Below, piece after piece: positions 50,763 through 60,094 of a stretch of DNA of 64,000 nt. The notes beneath the pieces are model-generated. The model was not told where the DNA came from. It saw nothing but the letters and a program-made list of their open reading frames with translations, and ran no database searches. Numbering within the stretch: the stretch's first letter is position 1; each line of letters begins with the position of its first letter. Origin of the DNA: Planococcus chinensis (GTDB taxonomy: Bacteria > Bacillota > Bacilli > Bacillales_A > Planococcaceae); the NCBI RefSeq assembly GCF_020071995.1, contig NZ_JABWTK010000001.1, forward strand, positions 62,001 to 126,000. The letters run 5' to 3'. A program made the translations under genes and the position numbers.

Positions 50763-51629
50763 ATGAAGGGATGTTTGATTGGAGCTGTTTTGCTAATGAT
50801 GATGGTATTTTCAAATGGTTTGTCTGGAGAAGCGGCAACTGAAGTTAGGGCGACATGGTTATGGAATTCGTGGGATCTTATCAGTGATGAAGCCGGCACC
50901 TTGGCTTTTTTGGAAAGCAAAAACGTCAATAAAGTTTATGTCCAGATTGACCGGGATATTCCGGCAAATGTCTATCGCGGATTTGTAGAAAAGGCTTCTG
51001 CAAAAGGCATGGATGTGTATGCATTGGACGGGGCACCGGGGTGGGTAGCCAAAAAAGGATATACAAGCCAGGATCAATTGATGGCGTGGCTAAAGAGTTA
51101 TCAAGCCGCTTCAAGCAATTTGCAGGAGTTTGCGGGCATCCATTTAGACGTTGAACCATATTTATACAGAGGCTGGTCCACGAACCAGAAAGCGACGATT
51201 CTCGCTTACCAGAATTTGCTGATAAAAGCGAAAGCCAGTGCGAGCAGTTTGGCGCTTCCATTGGAGGCGGATATGCCATTCTGGTTTGATGAAGTTTCTT
51301 ATAACAATACATTAGGCCGGGGGCTGCTCGCGGAGTGGGTAATTGCAAATACCAGCAGCGTCACCATTATGGCTTACCGGGATACGGCGCCTTTCATTAT
51401 CGATCTGGTGAAAAACGAAGTGGACTTTGCAGCAAAATACGGCAAGTCGACAGTAATCGGTGTTGAAACAGCGCCAACCGATGAAGGCGATGCAATTTCG
51501 TTTTTTGAAGAAGGCGAAGCCTATATGAACAGTCAATTGGCTGAAGTTCAAGCCCATTATGCTGGCACACCAGGATATGGCGGCATTGCGGTCCACTATA
51601 TAGACAGCTGGAAGACAATGGCGCCTTGA
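50763..51629 (+). CDS. Secreted protein with a TIM-barrel-like glycosidase resemblance, unassigned
   Basis: 288 residues from ATG 50763. A signal peptide (MKGCLIGAVLLMMMVFSNGL, cleavage near EAA) precedes a soluble domain with ATWLWNSWD, NKVYVQIDRDIPANVYRGFV, FAGIHLDVEPYLYRGWS, IMAYRDTAPFI and VIGVETAPTDEGD. The spacing of HLDVEPY and the later GVET Glu resembles catalytic acids of family-18-like or related barrels, but I cannot assign a family. No clear ribosome site. Monocistronic. Confidence 0.65.
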   Translation: MKGCLIGAVLLMMMVFSNGLSGEAATEVRATWLWNSWDLISDEAGTLAFLESKNVNKVYVQIDRDIPANVYRGFVEKASAKGMDVYALDGAPGWVAKKGYTSQDQLMAWLKSYQAASSNLQEFAGIHLDVEPYLYRGWSTNQKATILAYQNLLIKAKASASSLALPLEADMPFWFDEVSYNNTLGRGLLAEWVIANTSSVTIMAYRDTAPFIIDLVKNEVDFAAKYGKSTVIGVETAPTDEGDAISFFEEGEAYMNSQLAEVQAHYAGTPGYGGIAVHYIDSWKTMAP

Positions 51630-51995
51630 TTTAATAAACGGAAATGAAAACAGGTGGGGAGATCTAATCTCTTCATCTGTTTTTTTATGCGTTTTCCTTG
51701 CAGGGTCTTTATACAGTTTTATGCATAAAGTGCGAACTTGCTGAACAATGCTTCCTTCTTTCTGTTTCTTGCGGACTGAGTATTTAATGGGTATTAAGTT
51801 CTCTTTTTCTCCTTGGTAATAAAGTAACTAAAAAATATTTTTAAAATTTCCTTTCGGACCTCGTTTTTTTGTTCTTTTAAATTATCTTTTAATAAATGCC
51901 GGAATGGGTTGATTAAAAATTCTAAATGTTGCATAATAATTCTATTCATCTTTCGTAAAACAGCTTTTGTGATTAAAAACAGGTGGTGACGGTAA
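51630..51995. other. Gap before proB
   Basis: Begins with an imperfect terminator (about 51647-51687, AAAACAGGTGGGGAGAT / ATCTCTTCATCTGTTTTTTT). The rest is AT-rich and holds the proB promoter. I searched for a T-box (TGGNACCGCG) and found none. Confidence 0.5.
51909..51937 (+). promoter_or_regulatory. Candidate promoter of proBA
   Basis: TTGATT (51909-51914), 17-base spacer, CATAAT (51932-51937). Confidence 0.5.
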
Positions 51996-53129
51996 GTGAA
52001 GAAAAAGAGGATTGTCGTTAAAATCGGAAGCAGTTCTTTGACGAACGTAAACGGTGGATTGTGCCTGGAAAAACTGCAGGAGCATGTGGAAGCGCTCGCG
52101 CGTTTAAAAGAAGCGGGGCATGAAGTAATCCTGGTTTCTTCCGGAGCAGTAGCAGCAGGTTTCACAGACCTCGGCTACGCCGTGCGCCCGGTGAGCATCG
52201 TCGGCAAACAGGCGGCGGCATCAGTCGGGCAAGGGCAGCTGCTGCAGGCATACTCAGAGGAATTCAAGAAGCACGGAGTGGTGTCGGCGCAATTGCTGCT
52301 GACCCGCCAAAACTTGCTGGCTAAAGATTTGTACCAGAATGCCGAAGCCACGTTAAGCGAATTATTGAAGCGCAATGTGCTGCCGATCATCAATGAAAAT
52401 GATTCTGTTTCTGTAGAAGGGCTGACATTCGGCGACAACGACATGCTGTCGGCATTGGTCAGCGGCCTTGTCCAAGCGCAACTGCTGGTGATTTTAACAG
52501 ACATCAATGGCATCTACCGGGAAAACCCCCGCAACAATCCAAATGCCGAAAGGTACGATTTTCTTTCTGAAATTCCGAATGAACTGGTCGAAGCGACTTC
52601 AAGTGAAGGCTCGGAACTTGGCACGGGCGGCATGAAGTCGAAAGTGGAAGCGGCACAGACTGCGCTGGCGCTGGGTGCGCAAGTATTTATCGGAACTGGT
52701 GCCGGAAGCGAAAAACTTCTAAAAATTTTGGAAGGCAATGGAGATGGCACATACATTGGCGACGATCCGCAGGCCACTGTGAAAAACTCCAAGCAATGGC
52801 TTGCCCTGCATTCCATCCCGCTTGGAAAGATCAAAGTGGATAACGGCGCCGCACTCGCGATTTCAGAGCAAGGAAGAAGTTTGCTCCCGGTCGGCGTAAT
52901 TGATATTGCCGGCAATTTCACTGCAAATGATGTGGTGGAAGTCGTTGATCCGGCCGGGCAAATTGTCGGTCGCGGACAAGTGAATTATTCATCGGAGGAA
53001 TTATTGGAAATCAAGGGCCTTTGCAGCCAGGAAGCGAATGTCATTACGAAGACGGGCAAACGCCAAGTCGTCATCCACCGCAACCAGTGGTTCAGCCATA
53101 CAGGAAAGGGGACAATAACGCATGAGTGA
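51996..53129 (+). CDS. proB: Glutamate 5-kinase (ProB) with PUA domain
   Basis: 377 residues from GTG 51996 (AGGTGG upstream). The amino-acid kinase domain shows [28 protein letters not shown] and [12 protein letters not shown]; a C-terminal PUA domain occupies about 275-360. It phosphorylates glutamate with ATP in the first step of proline synthesis and osmoprotection, and is normally feedback-inhibited by proline. It overlaps proA by eight bases. Confidence 0.95.
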   Translation: MKKKRIVVKIGSSSLTNVNGGLCLEKLQEHVEALARLKEAGHEVILVSSGAVAAGFTDLGYAVRPVSIVGKQAAASVGQGQLLQAYSEEFKKHGVVSAQLLLTRQNLLAKDLYQNAEATLSELLKRNVLPIINENDSVSVEGLTFGDNDMLSALVSGLVQAQLLVILTDINGIYRENPRNNPNAERYDFLSEIPNELVEATSSEGSELGTGGMKSKVEAAQTALALGAQVFIGTGAGSEKLLKILEGNGDGTYIGDDPQATVKNSKQWLALHSIPLGKIKVDNGAALAISEQGRSLLPVGVIDIAGNFTANDVVEVVDPAGQIVGRGQVNYSSEELLEIKGLCSQEANVITKTGKRQVVIHRNQWFSHTGKGTITHE

Positions 53130-54390
53130 ACTTCTTCAAGTAGGCGAAGCAAACGACTTGCTTCAAAAAGCACAACTTGCCAAAACGGCGGCAGCCATCA
53201 TGGCAAAAACAACGACGGCTGAAAAAAACGAGGCGTTGCAGTTGATTTCCACCCAGTTGTTGGAAGAGCAGGCGTTCATTTTAGGTGAAAATGAAAAAGA
53301 TGTCGCTGCAGGTAGAGCAGGCGGCATGAGCGAGTCGCTGATTGACCGCCTGAAGCTGGACGCAGGCCGTTTGAGTGACATGGCGGAAGCGTTGATTCAG
53401 TTAACCGAACTGGCCGATCCGGTCGGTGAAGTGCTCGAACAATGGGAGCGCCCGAATGGCCTTTCCATGACGAAAATCCGAGTGCCGCTTGGTGTCATCG
53501 GCATGATTTATGAGGCACGTCCCAATGTGACGGTAGATGCTTCCAGCCTGTGCCTGAAAACCGGCAATGCGGTAGTGCTTCGCGGCAGTTCAACAGCTAT
53601 CCATTCCAATAAAGCCCTTGTCCAGGTGATTCACCATGCGCTCCAAAAAAGTGCATTGCCGGAAGAAGCGGTGCAGCTGATTGAAGATACGAGAAGAGAG
53701 ACGGCGGCCCAAATGTTCAAGCTGAACTCGCATCTTGATGTGCTGATTCCGCGAGGCGGCGCCAAACTGATCCAGACGGTTGTGCAGAACGCCAGCGTGC
53801 CGGTCCTTGAAACAGGGGCCGGAAACTGCCATGTCTATATCGATGAAACGGCCGATGCGGACATGGCGGTCTCAATCGCCTTAAATGCGAAAACTCAGCG
53901 TCCATCTGTCTGCAATTCCTGTGAATCAATTCTTGTTCATCAAGAATGGGCAAAGGATCACTTAGGCAAACTGGTCGAAGCGCTGCAGCAGCACAATGTG
54001 CAGATCCACGGCGATGAGGCGGTCCAGCAATACGGCGAAGTGATTCCGGCAGGCGATGAAGATTGGGGCACTGAATACCTGGGGCTTGAAGTTGCCATCA
54101 AAGTGGTGGATTCTGTTGGCGAAGCGATTGCGCACATCAATATGTACGGCACGAAACATTCGGAAGCGATTGTTTCGGAAACGCTTGAGAGCGTCGACCA
54201 ATTCTTCATGGAAGTGGATGCCGCGGCAGTTTACCATAACGCATCGACCCGATTCACGGACGGCTTTGAATTCGGATTCGGGGCGGAAATTGGCATCAGT
54301 ACACAAAAACTCCACGCACGCGGGCCTATGGGCTTGCCGGCGTTAACTTCTACCAAATACTTGATTCGAGGAAACGGACAAGTAAAATAA
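53122..54390 (+). CDS. proA: Gamma-glutamyl phosphate reductase (ProA)
   Basis: 422 residues. An aldehyde-dehydrogenase-fold enzyme with the catalytic Cys in [13 protein letters not shown] and the substrate region [18 protein letters not shown]. It reduces glutamyl-5-phosphate with NADPH to glutamate semialdehyde, acting with ProB. ATG 53122 lies inside the proB 3' end. Confidence 0.95.
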   Translation: MSELLQVGEANDLLQKAQLAKTAAAIMAKTTTAEKNEALQLISTQLLEEQAFILGENEKDVAAGRAGGMSESLIDRLKLDAGRLSDMAEALIQLTELADPVGEVLEQWERPNGLSMTKIRVPLGVIGMIYEARPNVTVDASSLCLKTGNAVVLRGSSTAIHSNKALVQVIHHALQKSALPEEAVQLIEDTRRETAAQMFKLNSHLDVLIPRGGAKLIQTVVQNASVPVLETGAGNCHVYIDETADADMAVSIALNAKTQRPSVCNSCESILVHQEWAKDHLGKLVEALQQHNVQIHGDEAVQQYGEVIPAGDEDWGTEYLGLEVAIKVVDSVGEAIAHINMYGTKHSEAIVSETLESVDQFFMEVDAAAVYHNASTRFTDGFEFGFGAEIGISTQKLHARGPMGLPALTSTKYLIRGNGQVK

Positions 54391-54395
54391 CAGGC

Positions 54396-54434
54396 AAAAG
54401 GCCGGAGCGCAATCAGCGCTCCGGCCTTTTTTCT
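54396..54434. terminator. Terminator of proBA
   Basis: AAAGGCCGGAGCGC and GCGCTCCGGCCTTTTTT around AATCA. Confidence 0.9.
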
Positions 54435-54442
54435 ATAGTTTG

Positions 54443-54856
54443 TTAACTGACTGCTTTCGTTCTCTTATGTTTCCACATCATATAGCGGTAGCGGATCGTA
54501 CAGCCGATGCAATAGCCCATCAGCGCGACTCCGGCCGCTGTGACGACCATCAAGCTGAAAGCGTACGCGATTGCCGTGTAGCCAAACGCGAAAGCCAGCA
54601 GTGACAGCCCCAGGCAGACCGTGGCGATCCATTGGTTGAACAGCTGTTGGTCGCGGTCTTCCTGTATATAGGTATTCGCCGGTTTTTTCAAGAATCTCCG
54701 GGCGAACAGGATGATCGGGTTCTTGCCTGTAGCAAGTGTCCAGACGCCTACTGCAAAGGGCAGGAGCAGAATCGCTTTATGGAAAATCAGCGCCAGAATG
54801 ACGCTAATAACGATGAATGATTGATTGGTTTGGACAAGCGGTTTTGGAATCGTCAT
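54443..54856 (-). CDS. DUF4395 membrane protein
   Basis: 137 residues with four hydrophobic segments and the DUF4395 pattern: VQTNQSFIVISVILAL near the N-terminus, then RDQQLFNQWIATVCL and a Cys in GYCIGCTIRYR. The CxxC in the last helix is typical; related proteins are linked to thiol redox transfer. AAGGAGG precedes ATG 54856. Function otherwise unknown. Confidence 0.8.
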   Translation of the reverse strand: MTIPKPLVQTNQSFIVISVILALIFHKAILLLPFAVGVWTLATGKNPIILFARRFLKKPANTYIQEDRDQQLFNQWIATVCLGLSLLAFAFGYTAIAYAFSLMVVTAAGVALMGYCIGCTIRYRYMMWKHKRTKAVS

Positions 54857-54943
54857 AGGGAAGCCTCCTTGAATTATTTATAAGTATACAGAGTAGATTA
54901 GTAAGAATAAAGAAGGAGAACTCGAAATCAGGTATTAGTTAAA

Positions 54944-54981
54944 TAAAACAGGCTCCGTTCCATCACAGAAACGGAGCCTGC
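54944..54981 (-). terminator. Terminator of the small membrane protein gene
   Basis: On the minus strand CAGGCTCCGTT and AACGGAGCCTG, followed by TTTTATTT. Confidence 0.85.
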
Positions 54982-54983
54982 CT

Positions 54984-55157
54984 TTATTCTTTTTCATTTG
55001 ACGAATCTGACTTGAATGAAGCACCAAGCGACAAGGCCAGTGCAATGCCGATAAGGAAAAAAGCGACGTTTTCCTGGACAATGCCCAGTACGAAGAATGG
55101 CATACCGATCGCTATGCCCGTTCCAAAATTCGGTTCGAACGTTTTCTTTGCCATCAT
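54984..55157 (-). CDS. Small membrane protein, 57 residues
   Basis: A short gene with its own AAAGGATGAG site and terminator. The protein is MMAKKTFEPNFGTGIAIGMP, then a hydrophobic segment pair (FFVLGIVQENVAFFLIGIAL ALSLGAS) and a polar end (KSDSSNEKE). Probably two short membrane helices. Small proteins of this kind are common in Bacillales, but I know no function. Confidence 0.7.
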   Translation of the reverse strand: MMAKKTFEPNFGTGIAIGMPFFVLGIVQENVAFFLIGIALALSLGASFKSDSSNEKE

Positions 55158-55217
55158 CAACTCATCCTTTCTGCTATGTACTTAATTTACGGTCAGTAAA
55201 AGGAAAAGTTTCACATA

Positions 55218-55257
55218 AAAAGAAACACCGGCACGAGAGCGCCGGTGTTTCTTTTTG
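55218..55257 (-). terminator. Terminator of the mtnWXBD operon
   Basis: AAAGAAACACCGGC and GCCGGTGTTTCTTTTT around ACGAGAGC, with a T-rich tract on the minus strand. Confidence 0.85.
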
Positions 55258-55261
55258 CGAT

Positions 55262-55798
55262 TTAGTTTTGAACGGCTTCTTCTTCCTGGTAGACCGGAAC
55301 CCATCCTTCAGTCGTCACGAAGATGCGGACTGCAACCACTTTGCGGTCGTCTGCCAACGTGAAGTAATGCGTGATGTTTTCAGGAACAGAAATGAGGTCG
55401 CCAGGGGACAAGTGGACTTCAAAAAAGCGCTCGTCTTTTCCTTGGATGATGAAAACGCCGTGGCCGCTGACGATATAGCGCACTTCGTCGTCTGTATGGA
55501 TGTGCTTGCGCTGGAAGTTTTTCAGCAGTTCATCGAGTTTCGGGTTGGAGTCGGAAAGCGAGATGATGTCTGCTGCCTGGTAGCCGCGGCGTGAAGAGAT
55601 ATCGTCGATCTCCGCTTTGAAAGCAGCCAAAATTTCCTCTTTTTCTTCATCGCTGAGGTCGAATTTCTCGCGCAGGTGCTCCGGCAATTTGTTGATGTCC
55701 CAGTGTTCATAGATGACTTCCTGCTGCTCCAGGAATGCTGCCACTTCGTTTTGTGCTTCGATTGTTTCGTTTGTGCCTTGAATTTTGATGATTGCCAT
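55262..55798 (-). CDS. mtnD: Acireductone dioxygenase (MtnD)
   Basis: 178 residues, cupin fold. Metal ligands are in KHIHTDDEVRYIVSG (His, His, Glu) and ITHYFTL (His). It cleaves 1,2-dihydroxy-3-keto-5-methylthiopentene to 2-keto-4-methylthiobutyrate and formate when iron is bound; with nickel the product is off-pathway. Last gene of the minus-strand salvage operon. Confidence 0.95.
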   Translation of the reverse strand: MAIIKIQGTNETIEAQNEVAAFLEQQEVIYEHWDINKLPEHLREKFDLSDEEKEEILAAFKAEIDDISSRRGYQAADIISLSDSNPKLDELLKNFQRKHIHTDDEVRYIVSGHGVFIIQGKDERFFEVHLSPGDLISVPENITHYFTLADDRKVVAVRIFVTTEGWVPVYQEEEAVQN

Positions 55799-55825
55799 TA
55801 TGAATCTTCCTCTCTGATTTGGGTT

Positions 55826-56443
55826 TTATTGTGATTGTATTTGATATAAAGCCAGCTGATACTGGAACAGAAATTCACTGGCTTCCAGCAGCTTCTTGGC
55901 TTCAAAAGCGTTTTTGCCCCATACGGTTATGCCGTGGTTCCGGATCAGCACCGCGCCGCTGTCGCCGTAGATGTGTTTCTCGAACTCTGCCGCTAGGTCA
56001 GGGATATGGGCGTGGTTCGAAATAATCGGGATGGTCAGCACTGCATCTTCATCCCATAAACCAAATGCTTTGATCAATTCGAGGCCTTGAAACTCGATTT
56101 GTCCACGGTCTCCGTAGATTTCCGAAATGACATTATTCGCCACAGTATGGATATGAAGGCTGCAGCCCGCGGCCGTTTTTGAGTAGATTTCGCAGTGCAG
56201 AAGGGTTTCCGCAGACGGCTTTAAATGGGTCTCTTCGATGGCCTGTCCCCCGGCATCCACCAGCAGAAAATCTTCTGCTGTGCGTTTGCGCTTGTCTTTG
56301 CCGCTGGCGGTCACCAGAAATTCGGTTGGCGAGTCCTGTACTTTAATGGCCAGGTTGCCGCTCGTTCCCATAAACCAGTCACGGAGCGCCAATTCGTCTT
56401 TGACGTCTGCGAGTTCCTGCCACCGTTCCTGAAGGGCCGTCAT
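55826..56443 (-). CDS. mtnB: Methylthioribulose-1-phosphate dehydratase (MtnB)
   Basis: 205 residues of the class II aldolase/AraD fold. [12 protein letters not shown] starts the phosphate site; zinc ligands are in [15 protein letters not shown] and [11 protein letters not shown]. It dehydrates methylthioribulose-1-phosphate to the diketo compound used by MtnW. It overlaps mtnX by four bases. Confidence 0.94.
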   Translation of the reverse strand: MTALQERWQELADVKDELALRDWFMGTSGNLAIKVQDSPTEFLVTASGKDKRKRTAEDFLLVDAGGQAIEETHLKPSAETLLHCEIYSKTAAGCSLHIHTVANNVISEIYGDRGQIEFQGLELIKAFGLWDEDAVLTIPIISNHAHIPDLAAEFEKHIYGDSGAVLIRNHGITVWGKNAFEAKKLLEASEFLFQYQLALYQIQSQ

Positions 56444-57108
56444 AGTTTCACACCCAGCCGGGCATCAATGATGGAAGTGACATCCCGGAAGTTTTCAAAT
56501 GGTTCATACGGCAAACCGAGTTCTTCGCATTTCTCGATCAGAAAATCGCGGGCAATGACAAGGTCTGCCCGTTTCGCCGCTTCAAGATCGGTAATGGAAT
56601 CACCGATGACAATGCTTTTGGAACTGCCTTGAAGCAGCTCCCGGATGATGGACGGCTTGCAGCAGCCACAGCCTTGGCTCGTGCAGTCGCCGTCGCAGCC
56701 GTGCGGGAAATGGATTTGAATCGTTTCACCGGAAAAATCCGCTTCGTTGCAATAGATGCCGGCAAAAGGGCCGAATGGCTCAAGCAGCGGATGGACAAAA
56801 AAGTCGATGCCACCGCTGACGATGTAAAGCGGGATGTCTTGTTTCTTGGCATAGGCTACAAATTCGGCAAAGCCGTCGCGGATTTCCGCCTGGTCAAGCA
56901 CAAAGTGGATAATGTCATCTTTTTTCGAAGACGGCAGCAGCGAGAACATGTTTGCCACGCCTTCTTTTATGGACACACGCTGGGCCAGGATATCGTCTTT
57001 GATTGTTTCCCAGCCGGGTGGATTAAATTTTTTCATGATGGCGATGATGTTGTCGTTGTTGGTGACGGTGCCATCAAAGTCACAGAATATTACTGGTTTG
57101 CTCAACAT
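56440..57108 (-). CDS. mtnX: 2-hydroxy-3-keto-5-methylthiopentenyl-1-phosphate phosphatase (MtnX)
   Basis: 222 residues from ATG 57108, with GGGGGT upstream inside the mtnW stop region; an in-frame ATG at 57120 overlaps mtnW. HAD motif I is [13 protein letters not shown], and the late motif [17 protein letters not shown] Cys-rich segment ([14 protein letters not shown]) is typical of MtnX. It removes phosphate from the enol made by MtnW. Confidence 0.93.
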   Translation of the reverse strand: MLSKPVIFCDFDGTVTNNDNIIAIMKKFNPPGWETIKDDILAQRVSIKEGVANMFSLLPSSKKDDIIHFVLDQAEIRDGFAEFVAYAKKQDIPLYIVSGGIDFFVHPLLEPFGPFAGIYCNEADFSGETIQIHFPHGCDGDCTSQGCGCCKPSIIRELLQGSSKSIVIGDSITDLEAAKRADLVIARDFLIEKCEELGLPYEPFENFRDVTSIIDARLGVKL

Positions 57109-57110
57109 GC

Positions 57111-58325
57111 TTACCCCCATATTTCCAATGCTGTTTTTAGTTCTTCATGCTGTTCGGAAGCGTCAGTGAGTGTTGTTTTGCTCAAAACCGCATCGACTGC
57201 CTGGCGGAAAGCCCGTCCGCCGCCCGCTGCACCGTCCGGATGGCCGTGCACACCGCCGCCGGCATTGATGATGCTGTCGATGCCGAAATCGTTGATCAAC
57301 AGCGGCACCAGACCGGGGTGGATGCCCGCGGAAGGGACCGGGAAACTGCGCTTCAAAGGACTTTCTTTTATCAATTCCTCGCCTAAAGCAAGTGCCTGCG
57401 CTTTTTCGAGTGCAACACTGCCGTATGGTGAGGGAAACAGCGAGAAGTCGGCGCCTGCGTAACGGACCAGTTTGCCAAGGGCAAGAGGAGTCGCCAGGCC
57501 ATAGAAGCTGGATGAAGTGAATGCGCCGCTGAATGCCGGATGCGCCATGAGCGGCAGCCCGATATCCGGATCTTCGGCCAGTTCCTGCAGTACATCAAGC
57601 CCGTAAGCATGGACATTGAACAGCAACGCATCCGCTCCCAATTCGCGCGCTTTTTTCGCTTTGTCCCGCAGACCGGAAGTGCGTCCCGACAAGTTCACCG
57701 CGTAAAGCGTCCGGTGTCCGGATTCTTCAAAGACTTGCTGCAAGACGTTCTTCCCGGTCGTGATCCGCTGTTCAAAAGGCGTCAGCGGATTGTCGAAAAG
57801 GATTTCATCGTCTTTTACCAAATCCACACCGCCAAGCGCCTGCTGCCGCAGCTGCGCAGCCAGAAAATCAAGATCGCGCCCGATAACGCCCTTGAAAATG
57901 CTCATGACAAGCGGTCGGCCGGTTACCCCGAGCAATTCTCGGATGCCGTTAATGCCGTACCGCGGCCCAGGGAAGTGAGAGAGAAGCTCTTCGTCAAACT
58001 CCAGATCGAGCAGCTTTACTTCACCATCGAGCGATAACTTGCCGAATACAGTAGTTAAAATCGCCGGCAAATCCGCTGAGAAATTGGCGCTTGGATAGGA
58101 AATCTTCGCCACTGCTTTGATTTCATCCGGCTTTAGCGGATGCGGTGAATCTTCGAATTCCGCTACGGAAACGACATTTCCTTTATGCTTCTCCAATTGC
58201 TGTTGTTCCAGCAAAGGCAAGTCGGTCCATGAACCGATCGTCAAGCCAAGGGCAATTCCTTCCGCTTTTTTCCCGAACGACCCGGGTTTGCCGTACAGCT
58301 GATATGTCGCTATTAAATTGCTCAC
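57111..58325 (-). CDS. mtnW: Diketo-methylthiopentyl-1-phosphate enolase, a RuBisCO-like protein (MtnW)
   Basis: 404 residues from GTG 58325 (AGGAG ten bases upstream; a much longer in-frame start would run through the riboswitch). The RuBisCO-like active-site loop is [15 protein letters not shown], with the Lys that is carbamylated and the metal-binding Asp/Glu; the phosphate loop [15 protein letters not shown] is present. It enolises rather than carboxylates its substrate. First gene of the mtnWXBD operon under a SAM riboswitch. Confidence 0.95.
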   Translation of the reverse strand: MSNLIATYQLYGKPGSFGKKAEGIALGLTIGSWTDLPLLEQQQLEKHKGNVVSVAEFEDSPHPLKPDEIKAVAKISYPSANFSADLPAILTTVFGKLSLDGEVKLLDLEFDEELLSHFPGPRYGINGIRELLGVTGRPLVMSIFKGVIGRDLDFLAAQLRQQALGGVDLVKDDEILFDNPLTPFEQRITTGKNVLQQVFEESGHRTLYAVNLSGRTSGLRDKAKKARELGADALLFNVHAYGLDVLQELAEDPDIGLPLMAHPAFSGAFTSSSFYGLATPLALGKLVRYAGADFSLFPSPYGSVALEKAQALALGEELIKESPLKRSFPVPSAGIHPGLVPLLINDFGIDSIINAGGGVHGHPDGAAGGGRAFRQAVDAVLSKTTLTDASEQHEELKTALEIWG

Positions 58326-58355
58326 TGCATTCACACTCCTGTTAAAAATCAAAAT

Positions 58356-58382
58356 AAAAAACCTCTTCAAACAAGAAGAGGT
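58356..58382 (-). terminator. SAM-controlled terminator before mtnW
   Basis: On the minus strand AACCTCTTCTTGTTTGAAGAGGTT is followed by TTTTTTATTTT, lying between the aptamer and the gene. Confidence 0.85.
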
Positions 58383-58396
58383 TAATAGGCTTAACA

Positions 58397-58508
58397 ACTT
58401 CTTATTTCCCAGCCGCATCGAATGGCTGCAAGAATTAGCACCGTGTCCACATTGGACCGGTTGCCGGGCTTCATAGGGCTCGTCCCTCCACCTGCTCTGA
58501 ATAAGAAT
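58397..58508 (-). ncRNA. SAM-I riboswitch (S-box) of mtnWXBD
   Basis: On the minus strand: TTCTTATTC closing stem, AGAGCAGGTGGAGGGAC, GCCCTATGAAGCCCGGCAAC, GGTGCTAATTC and the returning ATAAGAA. All S-box core blocks are present. SAM binding would favour the downstream terminator. Confidence 0.95.
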
Positions 58509-58544
58509 GGTATTCAATTGGTTTAGTTAAAGAAATTAATTCTG

Positions 58545-58573
58545 ATTATTTCATGCCGGAAACTTTCTGTCAA
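58545..58573 (-). promoter_or_regulatory. Promoter of the mtnW leader
   Basis: Minus strand: perfect TTGACA (58568-58573), 17-base spacer, AATAAT (58545-58550). Confidence 0.75.
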
Positions 58574-58610
58574 TGAATATTTGAAAAATTTTATGTAATA
58601 AAAAAAGTAA

Positions 58611-58640
58611 TTGACACTCAATTCTGAACCGTGATAGGAT
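58611..58640 (+). promoter_or_regulatory. Promoter of the mtnK leader
   Basis: Perfect TTGACA (58611-58616), 18-base spacer, TAGGAT (58635-58640). It diverges from the mtnW promoter, 38 bases apart. Confidence 0.7.
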
Positions 58641-58672
58641 TCTTTTCAAACAGCATAAAGTTACTTAAACAG

Positions 58673-58830
58673 TACTCTTATCAAGAGCAGGCAGAGGGAT
58701 ATTGGCCCTATGACGCCCAGCAACCGACCGTAATACCTTCGTGAGAAGGGGCGCTTTTGCGCCGGAATGCAGATTCCGCAAGGCACGGTGCTAATTCCAT
58801 CAGAAACTAGCATTTCTGAAAGATAAGAGG
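58673..58830 (+). ncRNA. SAM-I riboswitch (S-box) of mtnKA and the linked transporter
   Basis: Core blocks: ACTCTTATCAAGAGCAGGCA, GAGGGATATTGGCCCTATGA, CGCCCAGCAACC, GGCACGGTGCTAATTCC and the closing GATAAGAG. An enlarged P3-side arm (GAAGGGGCGC-TTTT-GCGCC) lengthens the aptamer. Confidence 0.95.
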
Positions 58831-58848
58831 CGCGGAATCTGTCGTTCT

Positions 58849-58880
58849 AAGCCTCTTTCTTTGCGGAAAGAGGCTTTTTA
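58849..58880 (+). terminator. SAM-controlled terminator before mtnK
   Basis: AAGCCTCTTTC and GAAAGAGGCTTTTTA around TTTGCG. The 5' arm can compete with the GATAAGAGG end of the aptamer. Confidence 0.85.
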
Positions 58881-58906
58881 TATTGAACCGGAGAGGTAGA
58901 TGAATC

Positions 58907-60094
58907 ATGACAATCGCAACCAAACAATACGAAGCATTAACCGAAGAAACAGCCATCGCACTGGCCCGCAGCTTATATCCATTCCCTGAAGGCGCGGAAC
59001 TGGTGTGCCGCGAAATCGGCGATGGCAATTTGAATTATGTATTCCAGATCAAAGATCCGAAAAGCGGAAAGGGACTGATCATCAAACAGGCGTTGCCCTA
59101 TGCGAAAGTGGTGGGGGAAAGCTGGCCGCTGACCTTGAAGCGTGCAGCCATTGAAGCGAACGCTCTTCAAAAGCACGGCGAATTCGCACCGGGCCTTGTT
59201 CCGGCTGTCTATGCAACCGATGAGGAACTGGCGATTACGGTGATGGAAGATTTGTCGCATTTGACGATAGCACGCGAAGGATTGATCCAAGGGGAAGCCT
59301 ACCCGAAACTTTCCGAAGACATCGGCGAATATTTGGCGCGTACGCTGTTCCATACATCCGATTTTGCGCTTCACCCGTTTGAGAAAAAACGTTTGGTGGC
59401 TGAGTATTCGAACCCTGAACTGTGCAAAATCACAGAAGACCTGATTTTCACCGATCCGTTCTTCAACAACGACACCAACGACTACGAACCGGAACTGCAG
59501 AGTGCGGTAGAAGCGATTTGGAACAACGCTCCGCTGAAACTGGAAGCGGCGAAGCTGAAGTTCAGCTTTTTGACGGAAGCGGAAGCGCTGTTGCACGGCG
59601 ATCTTCATACCGGAAGCATTTTTGCGAGTGAGTCGGAAACCAAAGTCATCGACCCGGAATTCGCGTTTTACGGACCGATCGGCTTTGATGTCGGTTTGTT
59701 TCTGGCAAATTTGATTGTCCAGTCGATTACGCGAAGCGGCGAAGAACGGCAAATCGTTTTAAGCCATATTGAAAATACATGGGACGTTTTCTCTGCCCGA
59801 TTCACGCAGCTGTGGGAGCAGGAAGGCATTGAAGCATTCAAAGAAACGGAAGGCTATAAAGAATTTATACTGGAAAAGATTTTCCGCGATGCGCTTGGCT
59901 TTGCCGGCTGTGAATTGATTCGCCGCACAATTGGTCTCGCGCATGTGAAAGACCTGGACGGCATTGAAAATGCGGAGCAGCGCATCCGTTTGAAAAAGCA
60001 AACTTTGCAAATCGGAGAAGCTTTGATTCTAAAGCGTGCCGAAGTAAAGTCAATCGGCGCGGTAGCTGGACTGCTTGAGGAGTTGCAGCCATGA
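58907..60094 (+). CDS. mtnK: S-methyl-5-thioribose kinase (MtnK)
   Basis: 395 residues, aminoglycoside-phosphotransferase-like kinase fold. Nucleotide loop [11 protein letters not shown], catalytic [12 protein letters not shown] and metal site [12 protein letters not shown] are visible. It phosphorylates methylthioribose at C1 with ATP. It overlaps mtnA by four bases (ATGA). Confidence 0.95.
   Translation: MTIATKQYEALTEETAIALARSLYPFPEGAELVCREIGDGNLNYVFQIKDPKSGKGLIIKQALPYAKVVGESWPLTLKRAAIEANALQKHGEFAPGLVPAVYATDEELAITVMEDLSHLTIAREGLIQGEAYPKLSEDIGEYLARTLFHTSDFALHPFEKKRLVAEYSNPELCKITEDLIFTDPFFNNDTNDYEPELQSAVEAIWNNAPLKLEAAKLKFSFLTEAEALLHGDLHTGSIFASESETKVIDPEFAFYGPIGFDVGLFLANLIVQSITRSGEERQIVLSHIENTWDVFSARFTQLWEQEGIEAFKETEGYKEFILEKIFRDALGFAGCELIRRTIGLAHVKDLDGIENAEQRIRLKKQTLQIGEALILKRAEVKSIGAVAGLLEELQP

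Noticed and set aside
51650-51995. Possible proline T-box before proB
   Set aside because: There is no TGGNACCGCG block and no specifier-like stem; the stretch is simply AT-rich.
58973-59752. 259-codon minus-strand ORF
   Set aside because: It is an antisense shadow of mtnK.
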